A stretch of 64,000 nt of DNA from Pseudomonas oryzagri (GTDB taxonomy: Bacteria; Pseudomonadota; Gammaproteobacteria; Pseudomonadales; Pseudomonadaceae), in the NCBI RefSeq assembly GCF_020831405.1, contig NZ_JAJHPU010000003.1:1-64000 (forward strand). The letters run 5' to 3'. Below are positions 39,338-47,680 of the stretch, in pieces. Position numbers and translations under genes: made by a program. The notes under the pieces are model-generated. The model had not been told where the DNA came from and searched no databases. It saw only the letters and a list, made by a program, of their open reading frames with translations. Each line of letters begins with the position of its first letter. Position 1 is the stretch's first letter.

Positions 39338-40288
39338 ATGCCCGAGCTTCCCGTCGTCATTGCCAGCCCTGCGCCGCTGTCCTCTGCGGACGAGCTGTAT
39401 CCGATCCGCGAGGTGGCGCGGCTCACCGGCGTCAATCCGGTCACCCTGCGGGCTTGGGAGCGGCGCTACGGCTTGCTCCAGCCGCTGCGCACCGACAGCG
39501 GACACCGCCTGTACTCGCCGGCCGACATCGACGCCGTGCGCAACATCCTGGCGTGGATCGAGCGCGGAGTGGCGGTCAGCAAGGTCGGCCAGCTGTTGGC
39601 GCGCAGTGTGCCGCAGCGCGTCGATACCAGCGGCGGCATGGGGGAGGTCGCTGGCGAGTGGCGCGAATGGCAGCTGCGCCTGCGCCGCGCGGTCGCCACC
39701 TTCGACGCGCCGCGCCTGGAGCGCCTGTATGGCCAGGTGTTCTCCGCCTATCCGCTGGCCACCGCCTTCCAGGAAGTACTGCTGCCCGTATGGCAGGAAC
39801 TGCTGCTGCGCCAGGACGGCTTCGGCCAGGCCAGCGAGTGGCTGTTCCTCGACACCTTCCTGCGCGGTCGGGTGCTGCAGCGCCTGCATCTGATCGGCGG
39901 CCAAAGCGACGAGCGCGTGCTGCTGGCGCCGTTGCCCGGGCGCTGCCACGAACTGGAGCTGCTGGTCACCGCGCTGCTGCTGGCCGGCAACGAGCTGGCG
40001 GTGAGTCTGCTGGGGCCCGGCCAGCCGTTCGACGAGTTGCCGCTGGTCTGCGAGAAGGTCCGGCCGCGAGCGCTGGTGCTGTTCTCCAACTGTGCGCCGG
40101 ACGGCGAGCTGCGGCGCCGCTTGACGCGGCTGGACCAGGCGCTGAACTGCCCGTTGGCGCTGGCTGGCGACGTCTCCGAGCTGGCCGAGGAGTCCCTGGT
40201 CGGTACCCCGGTGGCGTGCCTGGGCGGCGAGGCGCGGCTGTGGCAACGGCGCCTGCGACAGTTCCTCGGCGGCCAGCTGGATATCTGA
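39338..40288 (+). CDS. MerR-family regulator, LitR/CarH-like, with altered B12-binding residues
   Basis: The 316-residue protein has a MerR winged helix (YPIREVARLTGVNPVTLRAWERRYGLL) and a C-terminal region shaped like the cobalamin-binding half of LitR/CarH photosensors. The W-x9-EH helical-bundle motif is not intact: the Glu is followed by Trp (QASEWLF). The axial-ligand motif E-x-H-x2-G reads RCHELE, keeping only His. In P. putida such class II LitR proteins (PplR) do not sense light by B12 themselves and work with a LOV-domain partner; their targets include fol and photolyase genes. The position opposite folM fits that regulon. Confidence 0.82.
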   Translation: MPELPVVIASPAPLSSADELYPIREVARLTGVNPVTLRAWERRYGLLQPLRTDSGHRLYSPADIDAVRNILAWIERGVAVSKVGQLLARSVPQRVDTSGGMGEVAGEWREWQLRLRRAVATFDAPRLERLYGQVFSAYPLATAFQEVLLPVWQELLLRQDGFGQASEWLFLDTFLRGRVLQRLHLIGGQSDERVLLAPLPGRCHELELLVTALLLAGNELAVSLLGPGQPFDELPLVCEKVRPRALVLFSNCAPDGELRRRLTRLDQALNCPLALAGDVSELAEESLVGTPVACLGGEARLWQRRLRQFLGGQLDI

Positions 40289-40370
40289 TCGGGCGCTGCG
40301 CGCGGGGAGGAGGGCGGCGGCGATTTGGCGCATAATTGCCGCTTTTGCCAAGTTGCCTACGGGGGCTGTC

Positions 40371-40832
40371 ATGCTGGAAGTCGCAATTCTCTCGGGTACT
40401 GTCTACGGCACCGCCGAGGAGGTGGCCCGTCACGCCGAGCAGCTGCTGCGCGATGCCGGCCTCGAGGCCCGCCACCTGCCGCGCATCGAGCCCGAGGCGC
40501 TGCTGGCGCTCGATCCGCAGGCGCTGCTGGTGGTGACCGCGACCACCGGCGCGGGCGAGACGCCGGATGCCCTGCAGAGCCTGCTCGACGAGATCGTCGC
40601 CAGCCAGCCCGATTGGCGCGGCCGGCCGCTGGCGGTGATCGGCCTGGGCGATACGGCCTACGGCGAGGACTTCTGCGCCGCCGCACTGCAGGCGCACATG
40701 CGGCTGCTGGCGCTGGGCATGCGCGACCTGCAGTCGCAGCTGCAGCTGGACGCCAGCGAAACGGTGACCCCGGAGGAGGATGCCGAGCCCTGGCTGGCGC
40801 GGCTGGCGGAGCGCCTGCTGGCGGTACGCTGA
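40371..40832 (+). CDS. Flavodoxin (MioC-like)
   Basis: A 153-residue FMN-binding electron carrier. The phosphate-binding loop is ILSGTVYGTAEEV and the isoalloxazine loops are VVTATTGAGETPDAL and IGLGDTAYGEDFC. MioC-type flavodoxins support biotin synthase in E. coli. In P. aeruginosa a flavodoxin gene also adjoins the fol cluster. Its start is at 40371; CATAAT at 40331-40336 is a possible -10 box, so it may be transcribed separately from the regulator. Confidence 0.88.
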   Translation: MLEVAILSGTVYGTAEEVARHAEQLLRDAGLEARHLPRIEPEALLALDPQALLVVTATTGAGETPDALQSLLDEIVASQPDWRGRPLAVIGLGDTAYGEDFCAAALQAHMRLLALGMRDLQSQLQLDASETVTPEEDAEPWLARLAERLLAVR

Positions 40833-40871
40833 CCTATCCTTCGTCGGGGGTACAGGCGCCCCGGCGCCGGC

Positions 40872-40877
40872 TATACT
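40872..40877 (+). promoter_or_regulatory. Candidate -10 box upstream of ldh
   Basis: TATACT followed by an A-rich stretch (CACAAAAAACAAG) lies 157 bases before the ldh start. The 202-bp gap before ldh has no gene; the leader is therefore long if this promoter is used. Confidence 0.35.
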
Positions 40878-41034
40878 CACAAAAAACAAGAAGCGTCGCG
40901 TGGGCATCGTACCTGCGCAGGGGCGCGTGCAGGCGGTGTGCCGCAGCGGTCAGGGGGTGACCGGAGCGGTGCAGTGGCCGTTGGGATTGCCCTGTCGACG
41001 ACGCCCGTCCATCGACCTGTCAGGAGTACGTCTC

Positions 41035-42057
41035 ATGTTCGCCACCATGGAAGCCGTGCGCGTCGAAGAGCTCCATCTGGCTTGCGACCCGCAAACCGGC
41101 CTGCACGCAATCATCGCCATCCACAACACCAACCTCGGTCCGGCCCTCGGCGGCTGTCGCTACCTGCCCTATCCCGACGTGGCGAGCGCCGCGCGCGACG
41201 CCGCGCTGCTGGCCCGCGGCATGAGCTACAAGGCGGCGCTGGCCGGCCTGGCCCAGGGCGGCGGCAAGGCGGTGATCATCCGCCCCCCGCATCCGACCAG
41301 CCGTGCCGCCCTGTTCGAGGCCTTCGGCCGCTTCATCGACAAGCTCGGCGGTCGCTACATCACCGCCGTCGACAGCGGCACCTCGGGCGTCGACATGGAC
41401 TGCATCGCCCAGCACACCGACCACGTCACCAGCACCACGGCCGGCGGCGATCCCTCGCCGCACACCGCCCTCGGCGTGCTCGCCGGCATTCGCGCCACCG
41501 CCAAGGCGCGCCTGGGCAGCGACAGTCTGGAAGGGGTGTGCGTCGCCGTGCAGGGCCTCGGCCACGTCGGCTTCGCCCTCGCCGAACACCTGGCCGCCGC
41601 CGGCGCGCGGCTGATCGTCAGCGATATCGACGAGGGTCGCCTGGAGCTGGCGGTCGAGCAGTTCGGCGCCCAGCCGGTGATCGCCGACGCGCTGCTGTCC
41701 ATGCCCTGCGACATCCTCGCCCCCTGTGGTCTGGGCGGAGTGATCAATCCGCAGAGCCTAGGCAAGCTGCGCTGCGCCGCGGTGGCCGGCGCCGCCAACA
41801 ACCAGCTGGAGAGCCCGGAGATGGGCGACGAGCTGGCGGCGCGCGGCATCCTCTATGCCCCCGACTACGTGATCAACTCCGGCGGCCTGATCTTCGTCGC
41901 CCTGCAGCACCAGGGACGCCGCCACGCCGAGATCACCGCCCACCTGGCGAAGATCGGCCACCGGCTGGAGGAAATCTACGCCGAGGCCCTGGCCGAGCAG
42001 CGCTCGCCGGCGAGGGTCGCCGACAGCCTGGCCGAGCGCCTCATCTACGGTTCCTGA
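41035..42057 (+). CDS. ldh: Leucine (branched-chain amino acid) dehydrogenase
   Basis: The 340-residue member of the Glu/Leu/Phe/Val dehydrogenase family deaminates branched-chain amino acids to 2-oxoacids with NAD. The catalytic Lys lies in LAQGGGKAVII after MSYKAALAG, and the NAD fold has VAVQGLGHVGFALAEHLAAAG. CAGGAG is well placed before the ATG at 41035. The next three genes encode E1 alpha, E1 beta and E2 of a 2-oxoacid dehydrogenase, so the product could be passed to oxidative decarboxylation. Exact amino-acid preference cannot be read from sequence. Confidence 0.9.
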   Translation: MFATMEAVRVEELHLACDPQTGLHAIIAIHNTNLGPALGGCRYLPYPDVASAARDAALLARGMSYKAALAGLAQGGGKAVIIRPPHPTSRAALFEAFGRFIDKLGGRYITAVDSGTSGVDMDCIAQHTDHVTSTTAGGDPSPHTALGVLAGIRATAKARLGSDSLEGVCVAVQGLGHVGFALAEHLAAAGARLIVSDIDEGRLELAVEQFGAQPVIADALLSMPCDILAPCGLGGVINPQSLGKLRCAAVAGAANNQLESPEMGDELAARGILYAPDYVINSGGLIFVALQHQGRRHAEITAHLAKIGHRLEEIYAEALAEQRSPARVADSLAERLIYGS

Positions 42058-42128
42058 GTCGTCGCTCCCGGCCCGCGGCCAACCGCCGCGGGCCGTCCAC
42101 GCACCTACCCGGTGTCAAGGAGGAAGCC

Positions 42129-43226
42129 ATGCCGCACTCACGTATCGACCTGCCGTACACCCGTTATCTGGACCCCGAGGGCCGTCCGCTGGGCCCGCTC
42201 CCCGACTGGGTCGAGGACAGCACGCACGTGGTCGGGCTGTACCGCGCCATGCAGCGCACCCGCCTGTTCGACCAGAAGGTCATCGCCCTGCAGCGCACCG
42301 GCCGCATCGGCACCTACGCTTCCAGCCTCGGCCAGGAGGCGGTGGGCGCGGCGATCGGCACCCTGCTGCGCGCCGACGATGTCTTTCTGCCCTACTACCG
42401 CGACAGTGCCGCCCAGCTGCTGCGCGGGGTGAGCATGACCGAGATGCTGTTCTACTGGGGCGGCGACGAGCGCGGCAGTCGCTTCCAGGCACCGCAGGCG
42501 CACGCCGACTTCCCGCTGTGCGTCCCCATCGCTACCCAGGCCCTGCACGCCTGCGGCGTGGCCACCGCGTTCAAGATCCGCGGCGAGGCGCGGGTGGCGC
42601 TGGTCACCTGCGGCGACGGCGCCACCAGCAAGGGCGACTTCCTCGAGGCGCTCAACGTCGCTGGCACCTGGCAGCTGCCGGTGGTCTTCGTGGTCAACAA
42701 CAACCAGTGGGCCATCTCGGTGCCGCGGCGCATCCAGTGCGGCGCGCCGACCCTGGCGCAGAAGGCGATCGGTGGCGGCTTCCCCGGCGAGCAGGTGGAC
42801 GGCAACGACGCCATCGCGGTGGTCGAGCGCCTGCGCCTGGCCATCGATCGCGCCCGCCACGGCAAGGGGCCGACGGTACTGGAGTGCATCACCTACCGGC
42901 TGTGCGACCACACCACGGCCGACGACGCCACCCGCTATCGCAGTGCCGAGGAAGTCAACCAGGCCTGGCAGGAAGAGCCCATCAAGCGCCTGCAGAAGTT
43001 CCTGGTCGAGCGCGGCTGGTGGGACGAGAAGCGCGAGCAGGCGCTGGTGGCCGACTGCCAGGCGGAGCTGCAGCAGGCCATCGACGCCTACGAGGCGACC
43101 CCGGCGCAGGATCCCCAGGAGGTGTTCGAACACCTCTACGCCAGCTGGCCGGCGGCGCTGGCCGAGCAGCGCGAGCAGTTCGCCGAGCGCATCGCCCGCC
43201 GCGAGGGAGGAGCCGATCATGAATGA
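42129..43226 (+). CDS. 2-oxoacid dehydrogenase E1 component, alpha subunit
   Basis: A 365-residue thiamine-diphosphate-binding subunit of a pyruvate or branched-chain 2-oxoacid dehydrogenase. The ThDP motif is CGDGATSKGDFLEALNVAG ending in VVNNN, and ALQRTGRIGTYASSLGQEA plus TYRLCDHTTADDATRYR are E1-alpha signatures closer to the branched-chain type. AAGGAGGAAGCC precedes the start. It overlaps the E1 beta gene by eight bases. Pseudomonas databases often call it pdhA; given ldh next door a branched-chain substrate is at least as likely. Confidence 0.92.
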   Translation: MPHSRIDLPYTRYLDPEGRPLGPLPDWVEDSTHVVGLYRAMQRTRLFDQKVIALQRTGRIGTYASSLGQEAVGAAIGTLLRADDVFLPYYRDSAAQLLRGVSMTEMLFYWGGDERGSRFQAPQAHADFPLCVPIATQALHACGVATAFKIRGEARVALVTCGDGATSKGDFLEALNVAGTWQLPVVFVVNNNQWAISVPRRIQCGAPTLAQKAIGGGFPGEQVDGNDAIAVVERLRLAIDRARHGKGPTVLECITYRLCDHTTADDATRYRSAEEVNQAWQEEPIKRLQKFLVERGWWDEKREQALVADCQAELQQAIDAYEATPAQDPQEVFEHLYASWPAALAEQREQFAERIARREGGADHE

Positions 43227-44205
43227 TAAGAAGTACACCCTGCTCGAGGCGGTCAACCTGGCCCTGCACCGTGCCATGCACGAGGACGACGACGTGGTGG
43301 TGCTCGGCGAGGACATCGGCGTCAACGGCGGCGTGTTCCGCGCCACCCTCGGTCTGCGCGACGCCTTCGGCTTCAAGCGGGTGATCGACACGCCGCTGGC
43401 CGAGAACATGATCGCCGGCCTGTCCATCGGCATGGCCGCCCAGGGCCTCAAGCCGGTGATGGAGATCCAGTTCCTCGGCTTCATCTATCCCGCCATGGAT
43501 CAGCTGGTCTGCCACGCCGCGCGCCTGCGCAACCGCACCCGCGGCCGGCTGGCCTGCCCGCTGGTGGTGCGCTCGCCGATGGGCGCCGGCATCCGCGCTC
43601 CTGAGCACCACAGCGAGGCCGTCGAGGCGCTGTTCGCCCACATCCCCGGCCTGCGCGTGGTGATCCCGTCGTCGCCGGCGCGCGCCTACGGCCTGTTGCT
43701 GGCGGCCATCGACGACCCCGACCCGGTGATCTTCCTCGAGCCGACCCGCCTGTACCGGATGAACCCGCAGCCGCTGGAGGACGATGGGCGCCGCCTGCCG
43801 CTGGACAGCTGCTTCACCCTGCGTGAAGGCAGCGATCTTACCCTGGTCAGCTGGGGCGCCAGCGTGCACGAGACCCTGCAGGCCGCCGCCATGCTGGCCG
43901 AGCGCGGCATCAGCGCCGAGGTGATCGACGTCGCCAGCATCAAGCCGCTGGACCTCGACACCCTCGAGGCCTCGGTGCGCAAGACCGGGCGCTGCGTGAT
44001 CGTCCACGAGGCGCCGAAGACCTGCGGGGTGGGCGCCGAGATCGCCGCCAGCCTGTACGAGCGCGCCCTGCTCGACCTCCACGCGCCGATCCAGCGCGTC
44101 ACCGCGCCGGACATCCCGCCGCCGCTCTACCGCCTGGAGCCGTACTACCTGCCGGATGCCGGCGACATCCTGGCGGCCTGCGACGCGGTGTTGAACTACG
44201 CCTGA
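43219..44205 (+). CDS. 2-oxoacid dehydrogenase E1 component, beta subunit
   Basis: A 328-residue partner of the E1 alpha subunit. TLLEAVNLALHRAMHEDDDVVVLGEDIG and GFKRVIDTPLAENMIAGLSIG are standard E1-beta motifs, and SPMGAGIRAPEHHSEAVEALF lines the active site. The start at 43219 lies inside the end of the alpha gene, so subunit levels are coupled. A REP-like element separates it from the E2 gene. Confidence 0.92.
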   Translation: MNDKKYTLLEAVNLALHRAMHEDDDVVVLGEDIGVNGGVFRATLGLRDAFGFKRVIDTPLAENMIAGLSIGMAAQGLKPVMEIQFLGFIYPAMDQLVCHAARLRNRTRGRLACPLVVRSPMGAGIRAPEHHSEAVEALFAHIPGLRVVIPSSPARAYGLLLAAIDDPDPVIFLEPTRLYRMNPQPLEDDGRRLPLDSCFTLREGSDLTLVSWGASVHETLQAAAMLAERGISAEVIDVASIKPLDLDTLEASVRKTGRCVIVHEAPKTCGVGAEIAASLYERALLDLHAPIQRVTAPDIPPPLYRLEPYYLPDAGDILAACDAVLNYA

Positions 44206-44220
44206 GAAACGGTAATCGCC

Positions 44221-44296
44221 AGGGTGGAGAACGCGCAGCGATTCTTCACCGCCATGCCTACCGGTGGACGAGGCGGTGCCTTGTCCGCCCTACGGT
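44221..44296. repeat. REP-like element between the E1 beta and E2 genes
   Basis: AGGGTGGAGAAC at the left pairs imperfectly with TTCTTCACC, and the right part (GGTGGACGAGGC...CTTGTCCGCC) ends in CCCTACGG. It belongs to the GTAGGGTGG...CCCTAC group also found at 26.7 and 31.9 kb. Being inside a probable operon, it could lower or stabilise E2 mRNA relative to E1. Confidence 0.65.
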
Positions 44297-44345
44297 CGAA
44301 CCCGCCCCGGCCGCCGCAGGCCGGAGAGAAACAGGGGAACAGAAG

Positions 44346-45458
44346 ATGAAACACTTCAAGCTGCCCGACCTCGGCGAAGGCCTGCAGGAGGCGGAAATCG
44401 TCCAGTGGCACGTCAAGCCCGGCGACACCGTCAAGGCCGACCAGTTGCTGGTCTCGGTGGAGACCGCCAAGGCCATCGTCGACATCCCCGCCCCCTACGA
44501 CGGCGTGGTGGCCAAGACCTACGGCGTCGAGGGCGACATCCTCCACGTCGGCGAGCCGCTGCTCGCCTACGAGGGCGAGGGCGAGGACACCGGTACGGTG
44601 GTCGGCAAGCTGGAAGCCGGCGAGGGCGGGGCGGGCGACAGCTTCTTCGTCGGCGCCGCGCCCTCGACCCGCGAGCACCTGGCGCCGCGCGCCACTCCGG
44701 CGGTGCGCCAGCTGGCCCGCCAGCTCGGCGTCGAACTGGCCGGGCTGAGCGGCAGCGGCGCCGACGGCCTGATCACCCGCGCCGATGTCGAGGCGGCAGC
44801 CGAGAGCGTGCGCACCAGCTTCGGCGGCGAGCGCCTGCGCGGCGTGCGGCGCAGCATGGCGCTGAACATGGCCCGCGCCCATGCCGAGGTGGTGCCGGTG
44901 ATGCTGGTCGAGGACGCCGACCTCAGCCGCTGGCCGGAGGCGCGCGATCCGCTGGTACGCCTGGCCCAGGCCATCGCCGCCGCCTGCAAGGCCGAGCCGG
45001 GGCTCAACGTATGGTTCGACGGCAAGGCCATGGCGATCCGCCAGCACGACCACCTCGACCTGGGCATCGCCGTGGACACCCCGGACGGACTGTTCGTGCC
45101 GGTCCTCCACAACGTCGGCGGGCGCACCGCCGACGACCTGCGCGAGGGCATGCGGCGCATGCGCGAGGCGGTCAAGGCGCGTTCGATCCCGCCCAAGGAC
45201 ATGATGGGCGCGACCGTCACCCTGTCCAACTTCGGCACCCTGTTCGGTCGCTACGCCAGCCCCGTGGTGGTGCCGCCCCAGGTGGCGATCATCGGCGCGG
45301 GCAAGATCCGCGACGAGCCGGTGGCGGTCGCCGGCAAGGTCGAGGTGCATCCGATCATGCCGCTGTCGCTGACCTTCGATCACCGCGTGGTCACCGGCGG
45401 CGAAGCAGCGCGCTTCTTCAAGGTGCTGGTCACCGCGCTGGAACAGCCGGAAGGCTGA
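44346..45458 (+). CDS. Dihydrolipoamide acyltransferase (E2) with one lipoyl domain
   Basis: The 370-residue E2 has an N-terminal lipoyl domain with the lipoylated K42 in [11 protein letters not shown], a peripheral-subunit-binding domain ([19 protein letters not shown], about residues 117-153), and a C-terminal catalytic domain. The catalytic motif, usually DHRxxDG, here reads [14 protein letters not shown]: the His is kept but the Asp is Thr. Similar variants exist in related E2 proteins and in plastid E2 (Tyr), so activity is not excluded. No E3 gene follows; a shared lipoamide dehydrogenase elsewhere is presumed. Confidence 0.9.
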   Translation: MKHFKLPDLGEGLQEAEIVQWHVKPGDTVKADQLLVSVETAKAIVDIPAPYDGVVAKTYGVEGDILHVGEPLLAYEGEGEDTGTVVGKLEAGEGGAGDSFFVGAAPSTREHLAPRATPAVRQLARQLGVELAGLSGSGADGLITRADVEAAAESVRTSFGGERLRGVRRSMALNMARAHAEVVPVMLVEDADLSRWPEARDPLVRLAQAIAAACKAEPGLNVWFDGKAMAIRQHDHLDLGIAVDTPDGLFVPVLHNVGGRTADDLREGMRRMREAVKARSIPPKDMMGATVTLSNFGTLFGRYASPVVVPPQVAIIGAGKIRDEPVAVAGKVEVHPIMPLSLTFDHRVVTGGEAARFFKVLVTALEQPEG

Positions 45459-45601
45459 GCCGGCCGGCCGGTCGGTGCGCCGAGTCGCCGGGGAAAAGAC
45501 GCTGCTGGTGCCGGTCCTGGTCGCAACCAGTGAACGCGTTGGCTGGCGGCGTGAGCCCGACCGTGTACCATCGTGGCAATACTTTAGTCTGGAGAGTCGC
45601 C

Positions 45602-46762
45602 ATGTCCGCCGTCGTTGATCTGCCACCCTGTTCCGTGCTGCTGCTCGCCGGCGGGCGCGGGCGGCGCATGGGCGGGATGGACAAGGGGCTGGTGGAGTTC
45701 GCCGGGCGTCCGCTGATCGCCACCATGAGCGAGCGGGTGCAGCCGATCACCGACGACCTGATCATTTCCTGCAATCGCAACGCCGAGAGCTACGCACCCT
45801 GGGCCGACCGTCTGGTGACCGACGAAGGCGACGACTTTCCCGGTCCGCTGGCCGGCATCCGCGCCGGCCTCGCCGCGATGCGCCACGACTGGCTGCTGGT
45901 GCTGCCCTGCGATGCGCCGCAGATCGACGACGACCTGCTCTCGGCGATGCGCCACCAGGCGGCCTGCGACCCGCAGCGGCCGTTGATGCTACGTCGCGGC
46001 AACCAGCTCGAACCGCTGTTCTGCCTGATTCCGCGCAGCCTGCAGGGCGAGCTGGAACGCGCCTGGCAGGCCGGCGAGCGCAGTCCGCAGCGCTTTTTGG
46101 TGAATGCCGACGCCCAGGTGCTGGGCTGCGCCCAGGACGACCCGCGACTGGCCAACCTGAATACGCTCGAGGCGCTGATGGCCGCCGCACCCCGCCTTGC
46201 GCCCGGTGAGACTTCTGGGACGCAGGCGCAGAAGACTGGCATGCCCCTTGCTGATCCAGCCGCCCCGCTTTCATCCGGAGCCAGCGCCGTGCTGACCCAC
46301 CTCGACGCCAAGGGCCATGCCAACATGGTCGACGTCACCGACAAGGCCACCACCGCCCGCGAGGCCAGCGCCGAGGCGCTGGTGCGCATGCAGCCGCATA
46401 CCCTGGCGCTGATCGTCGGCGGCGGGCACCCCAAGGGCGACGTGTTCGCCGTGGCGCGGGTGGCCGGCATCATGGCGGCGAAGAAGACCCACGAATTGAT
46501 CCCGCTGTGCCACCCGCTGCTGCTCACCGGTATCCGCGTCGAGCTGGAGCCGCTGGGCAGCGACGCCGTGCGCATCGTCGCGCGCTGCAAGCTGGCCGGG
46601 CAGACCGGCGTGGAGATGGAGGCGCTCACTGCCGCCAGCGTCACCGCGCTGACCCTCTACGACATGTGCAAGGCGGTGGACCGCGGCATGACCATCGAGC
46701 GCGTGCGGCTGCTGGAGAAGAGCGGCGGCAAGAGCGGCGACTATCGCGCGGAGGAGGCCTGA
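45602..46762 (+). CDS. mobA: Fused MobA-MoaC: molybdenum cofactor guanylyltransferase and cyclic pyranopterin monophosphate synthase
   Basis: One open frame of 386 codons. Residues 1 to about 200 are MobA ([20 protein letters not shown], the GTP-binding start, and [14 protein letters not shown]), which attaches GMP to molybdopterin. After a 28-residue Ala/Ser/Pro-rich linker, residues 230-386 are a complete MoaC ([46 protein letters not shown]), which makes cyclic pyranopterin monophosphate. No stop codon separates them. A GTG at 46289 with CGGAG upstream could also start MoaC alone. The end overlaps moaD by TGATG. Confidence 0.82.
   Translation: MSAVVDLPPCSVLLLAGGRGRRMGGMDKGLVEFAGRPLIATMSERVQPITDDLIISCNRNAESYAPWADRLVTDEGDDFPGPLAGIRAGLAAMRHDWLLVLPCDAPQIDDDLLSAMRHQAACDPQRPLMLRRGNQLEPLFCLIPRSLQGELERAWQAGERSPQRFLVNADAQVLGCAQDDPRLANLNTLEALMAAAPRLAPGETSGTQAQKTGMPLADPAAPLSSGASAVLTHLDAKGHANMVDVTDKATTAREASAEALVRMQPHTLALIVGGGHPKGDVFAVARVAGIMAAKKTHELIPLCHPLLLTGIRVELEPLGSDAVRIVARCKLAGQTGVEMEALTAASVTALTLYDMCKAVDRGMTIERVRLLEKSGGKSGDYRAEEA
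46289..46762 (+). CDS. moaC: Cyclic pyranopterin monophosphate synthase MoaC, internal start in the mobA frame
   Basis: If translated separately, MoaC starts at the in-frame GTG at 46289 ([13 protein letters not shown]) and has 157 residues, the normal length. ATCCGGAGCC upstream gives a usable ribosome binding site. MoaC acts after MoaA to form the cyclic phosphate of pyranopterin. The entry is an alternative reading of the 3' part of the preceding frame, not a second gene; either or both products may be made. Confidence 0.72.
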   Translation: MLTHLDAKGHANMVDVTDKATTAREASAEALVRMQPHTLALIVGGGHPKGDVFAVARVAGIMAAKKTHELIPLCHPLLLTGIRVELEPLGSDAVRIVARCKLAGQTGVEMEALTAASVTALTLYDMCKAVDRGMTIERVRLLEKSGGKSGDYRAEEA

Positions 46763-47010
46763 TGATCGAGGTGCTCTATTTCGCCCGCTACCGCGAGGCG
46801 CTGGACTGCGAGGGCGAGCGCCTGCCGTGGTCGGCCGAGCTGGACAGCCTCGAGGCGCTGCGCGCCCGGCTGCTGGCGCGCGGCGGCGCCTGGCAGGTGC
46901 TGGCCGAGCAGAGCCTGATGTGCGCGCGCAACCAGGAGCTGTGCAGCCTCGCCGAGCCGCTCGCCGACGGCGACGAGGTGGCCTTCTTCCCGCCGGTGAC
47001 CGGGGGCTGA
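46762..47010 (+). CDS. moaD: Molybdopterin synthase sulfur carrier subunit
   Basis: An 82-residue ubiquitin-like protein ending in the obligatory Gly-Gly (FFPPVTGG), whose C-terminal glycine becomes a thiocarboxylate. It starts [14 protein letters not shown] and partners MoaE. The ATG at 46762 overlaps the MoaC stop by one base, and moaE starts one base after its stop, so mobA/moaC, moaD and moaE are translated as a unit. Confidence 0.94.
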   Translation: MIEVLYFARYREALDCEGERLPWSAELDSLEALRARLLARGGAWQVLAEQSLMCARNQELCSLAEPLADGDEVAFFPPVTGG

Positions 47011-47011
47011 C

Positions 47012-47461
47012 ATGGCGATTCGCGTCCAGCACGAGGCGTTCCGGCCCGGCGTCGAGCTCGAGGCGCTGCACGCCGCCAACGCCGGCATCGGCGCGGTGGT
47101 CGGCTTCGTCGGCTACGTGCGCGACTACAACGACGGCAATCCGGTGGCGGCGATGACCCTCGAGTACTATCCGGGGATGACCGAAAAGGCGCTCGCCGGC
47201 ATCGTCGCCCAGGCGCACGCGCGCTGGTCGCTGCTCGGTGTGGAGATCGTCCACCGCGTCGGCCAACTGTTGCCGGGCGAGCCGATCGTTTTCGTCGGCA
47301 CCGCCAGCGCCCACCGCCAGGCGGCCTTCGATGCCTGCAACTTCATCATGGATTACCTGAAGACCCGCGCGCCGTTCTGGAAGCGCGAGGACACGCCCGA
47401 GGGTGCGCACTGGGTCGACGGCCGCGACAGCGACCAGGCGGCGGCCCGGCGCTGGGAGTGA
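47012..47461 (+). CDS. moaE: Molybdopterin synthase catalytic subunit
   Basis: The 149-residue subunit transfers sulfur from MoaD to cyclic pyranopterin monophosphate to give molybdopterin. GAVVGFVGYVRDYNDG, LEYYPGMTEKAL, HRVGQLLPGEPIVFVG and the active-site Lys in APFWKRE are all present. It follows moaD with one base between and ends the block; moaA is 219 bases further on. Confidence 0.95.
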   Translation: MAIRVQHEAFRPGVELEALHAANAGIGAVVGFVGYVRDYNDGNPVAAMTLEYYPGMTEKALAGIVAQAHARWSLLGVEIVHRVGQLLPGEPIVFVGTASAHRQAAFDACNFIMDYLKTRAPFWKREDTPEGAHWVDGRDSDQAAARRWE

Positions 47462-47515
47462 GTCGAGCGCCAGGTCGTGCATCGCAATGGTGCATCGATG
47501 GCTATGCAGGGCAGG

Positions 47516-47577
47516 GCATGCCGCATTTTGGTGCGGTTCGCGTCGTTGCTGGTGACGGTCGCCTGCAGGCGGCATGC
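47516..47577 (+). promoter_or_regulatory. Inverted-repeat structure between moaE and moaA
   Basis: GCATGCCGC (47516-47524) and GCGGCATGC (47569-47577) form a perfect 9-bp outer stem. Inside, CCGCA-TTTTGG-TGCGG makes a smaller hairpin that competes with the outer one. It could be a terminator for moaE, an operator, or a structured leader of moaA. It does not match what I remember of the Moco RNA motif. Confidence 0.45.
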
Positions 47578-47680
47578 TTAACTAGTCAGCGAGGGCGCCA
47601 CTGCGTCCTTGCCGTCGCGCTGGTGCGCTCCTTGCATCCTGCGCGACCATCCGCCCCGCGGGCATGAGGAGCCACCCGAG

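Noticed and set aside
47462-47680. Moco riboswitch
   Set aside because: The gap has inverted repeats but not the conserved core that I remember; without a covariance search I list it only as a structured region.
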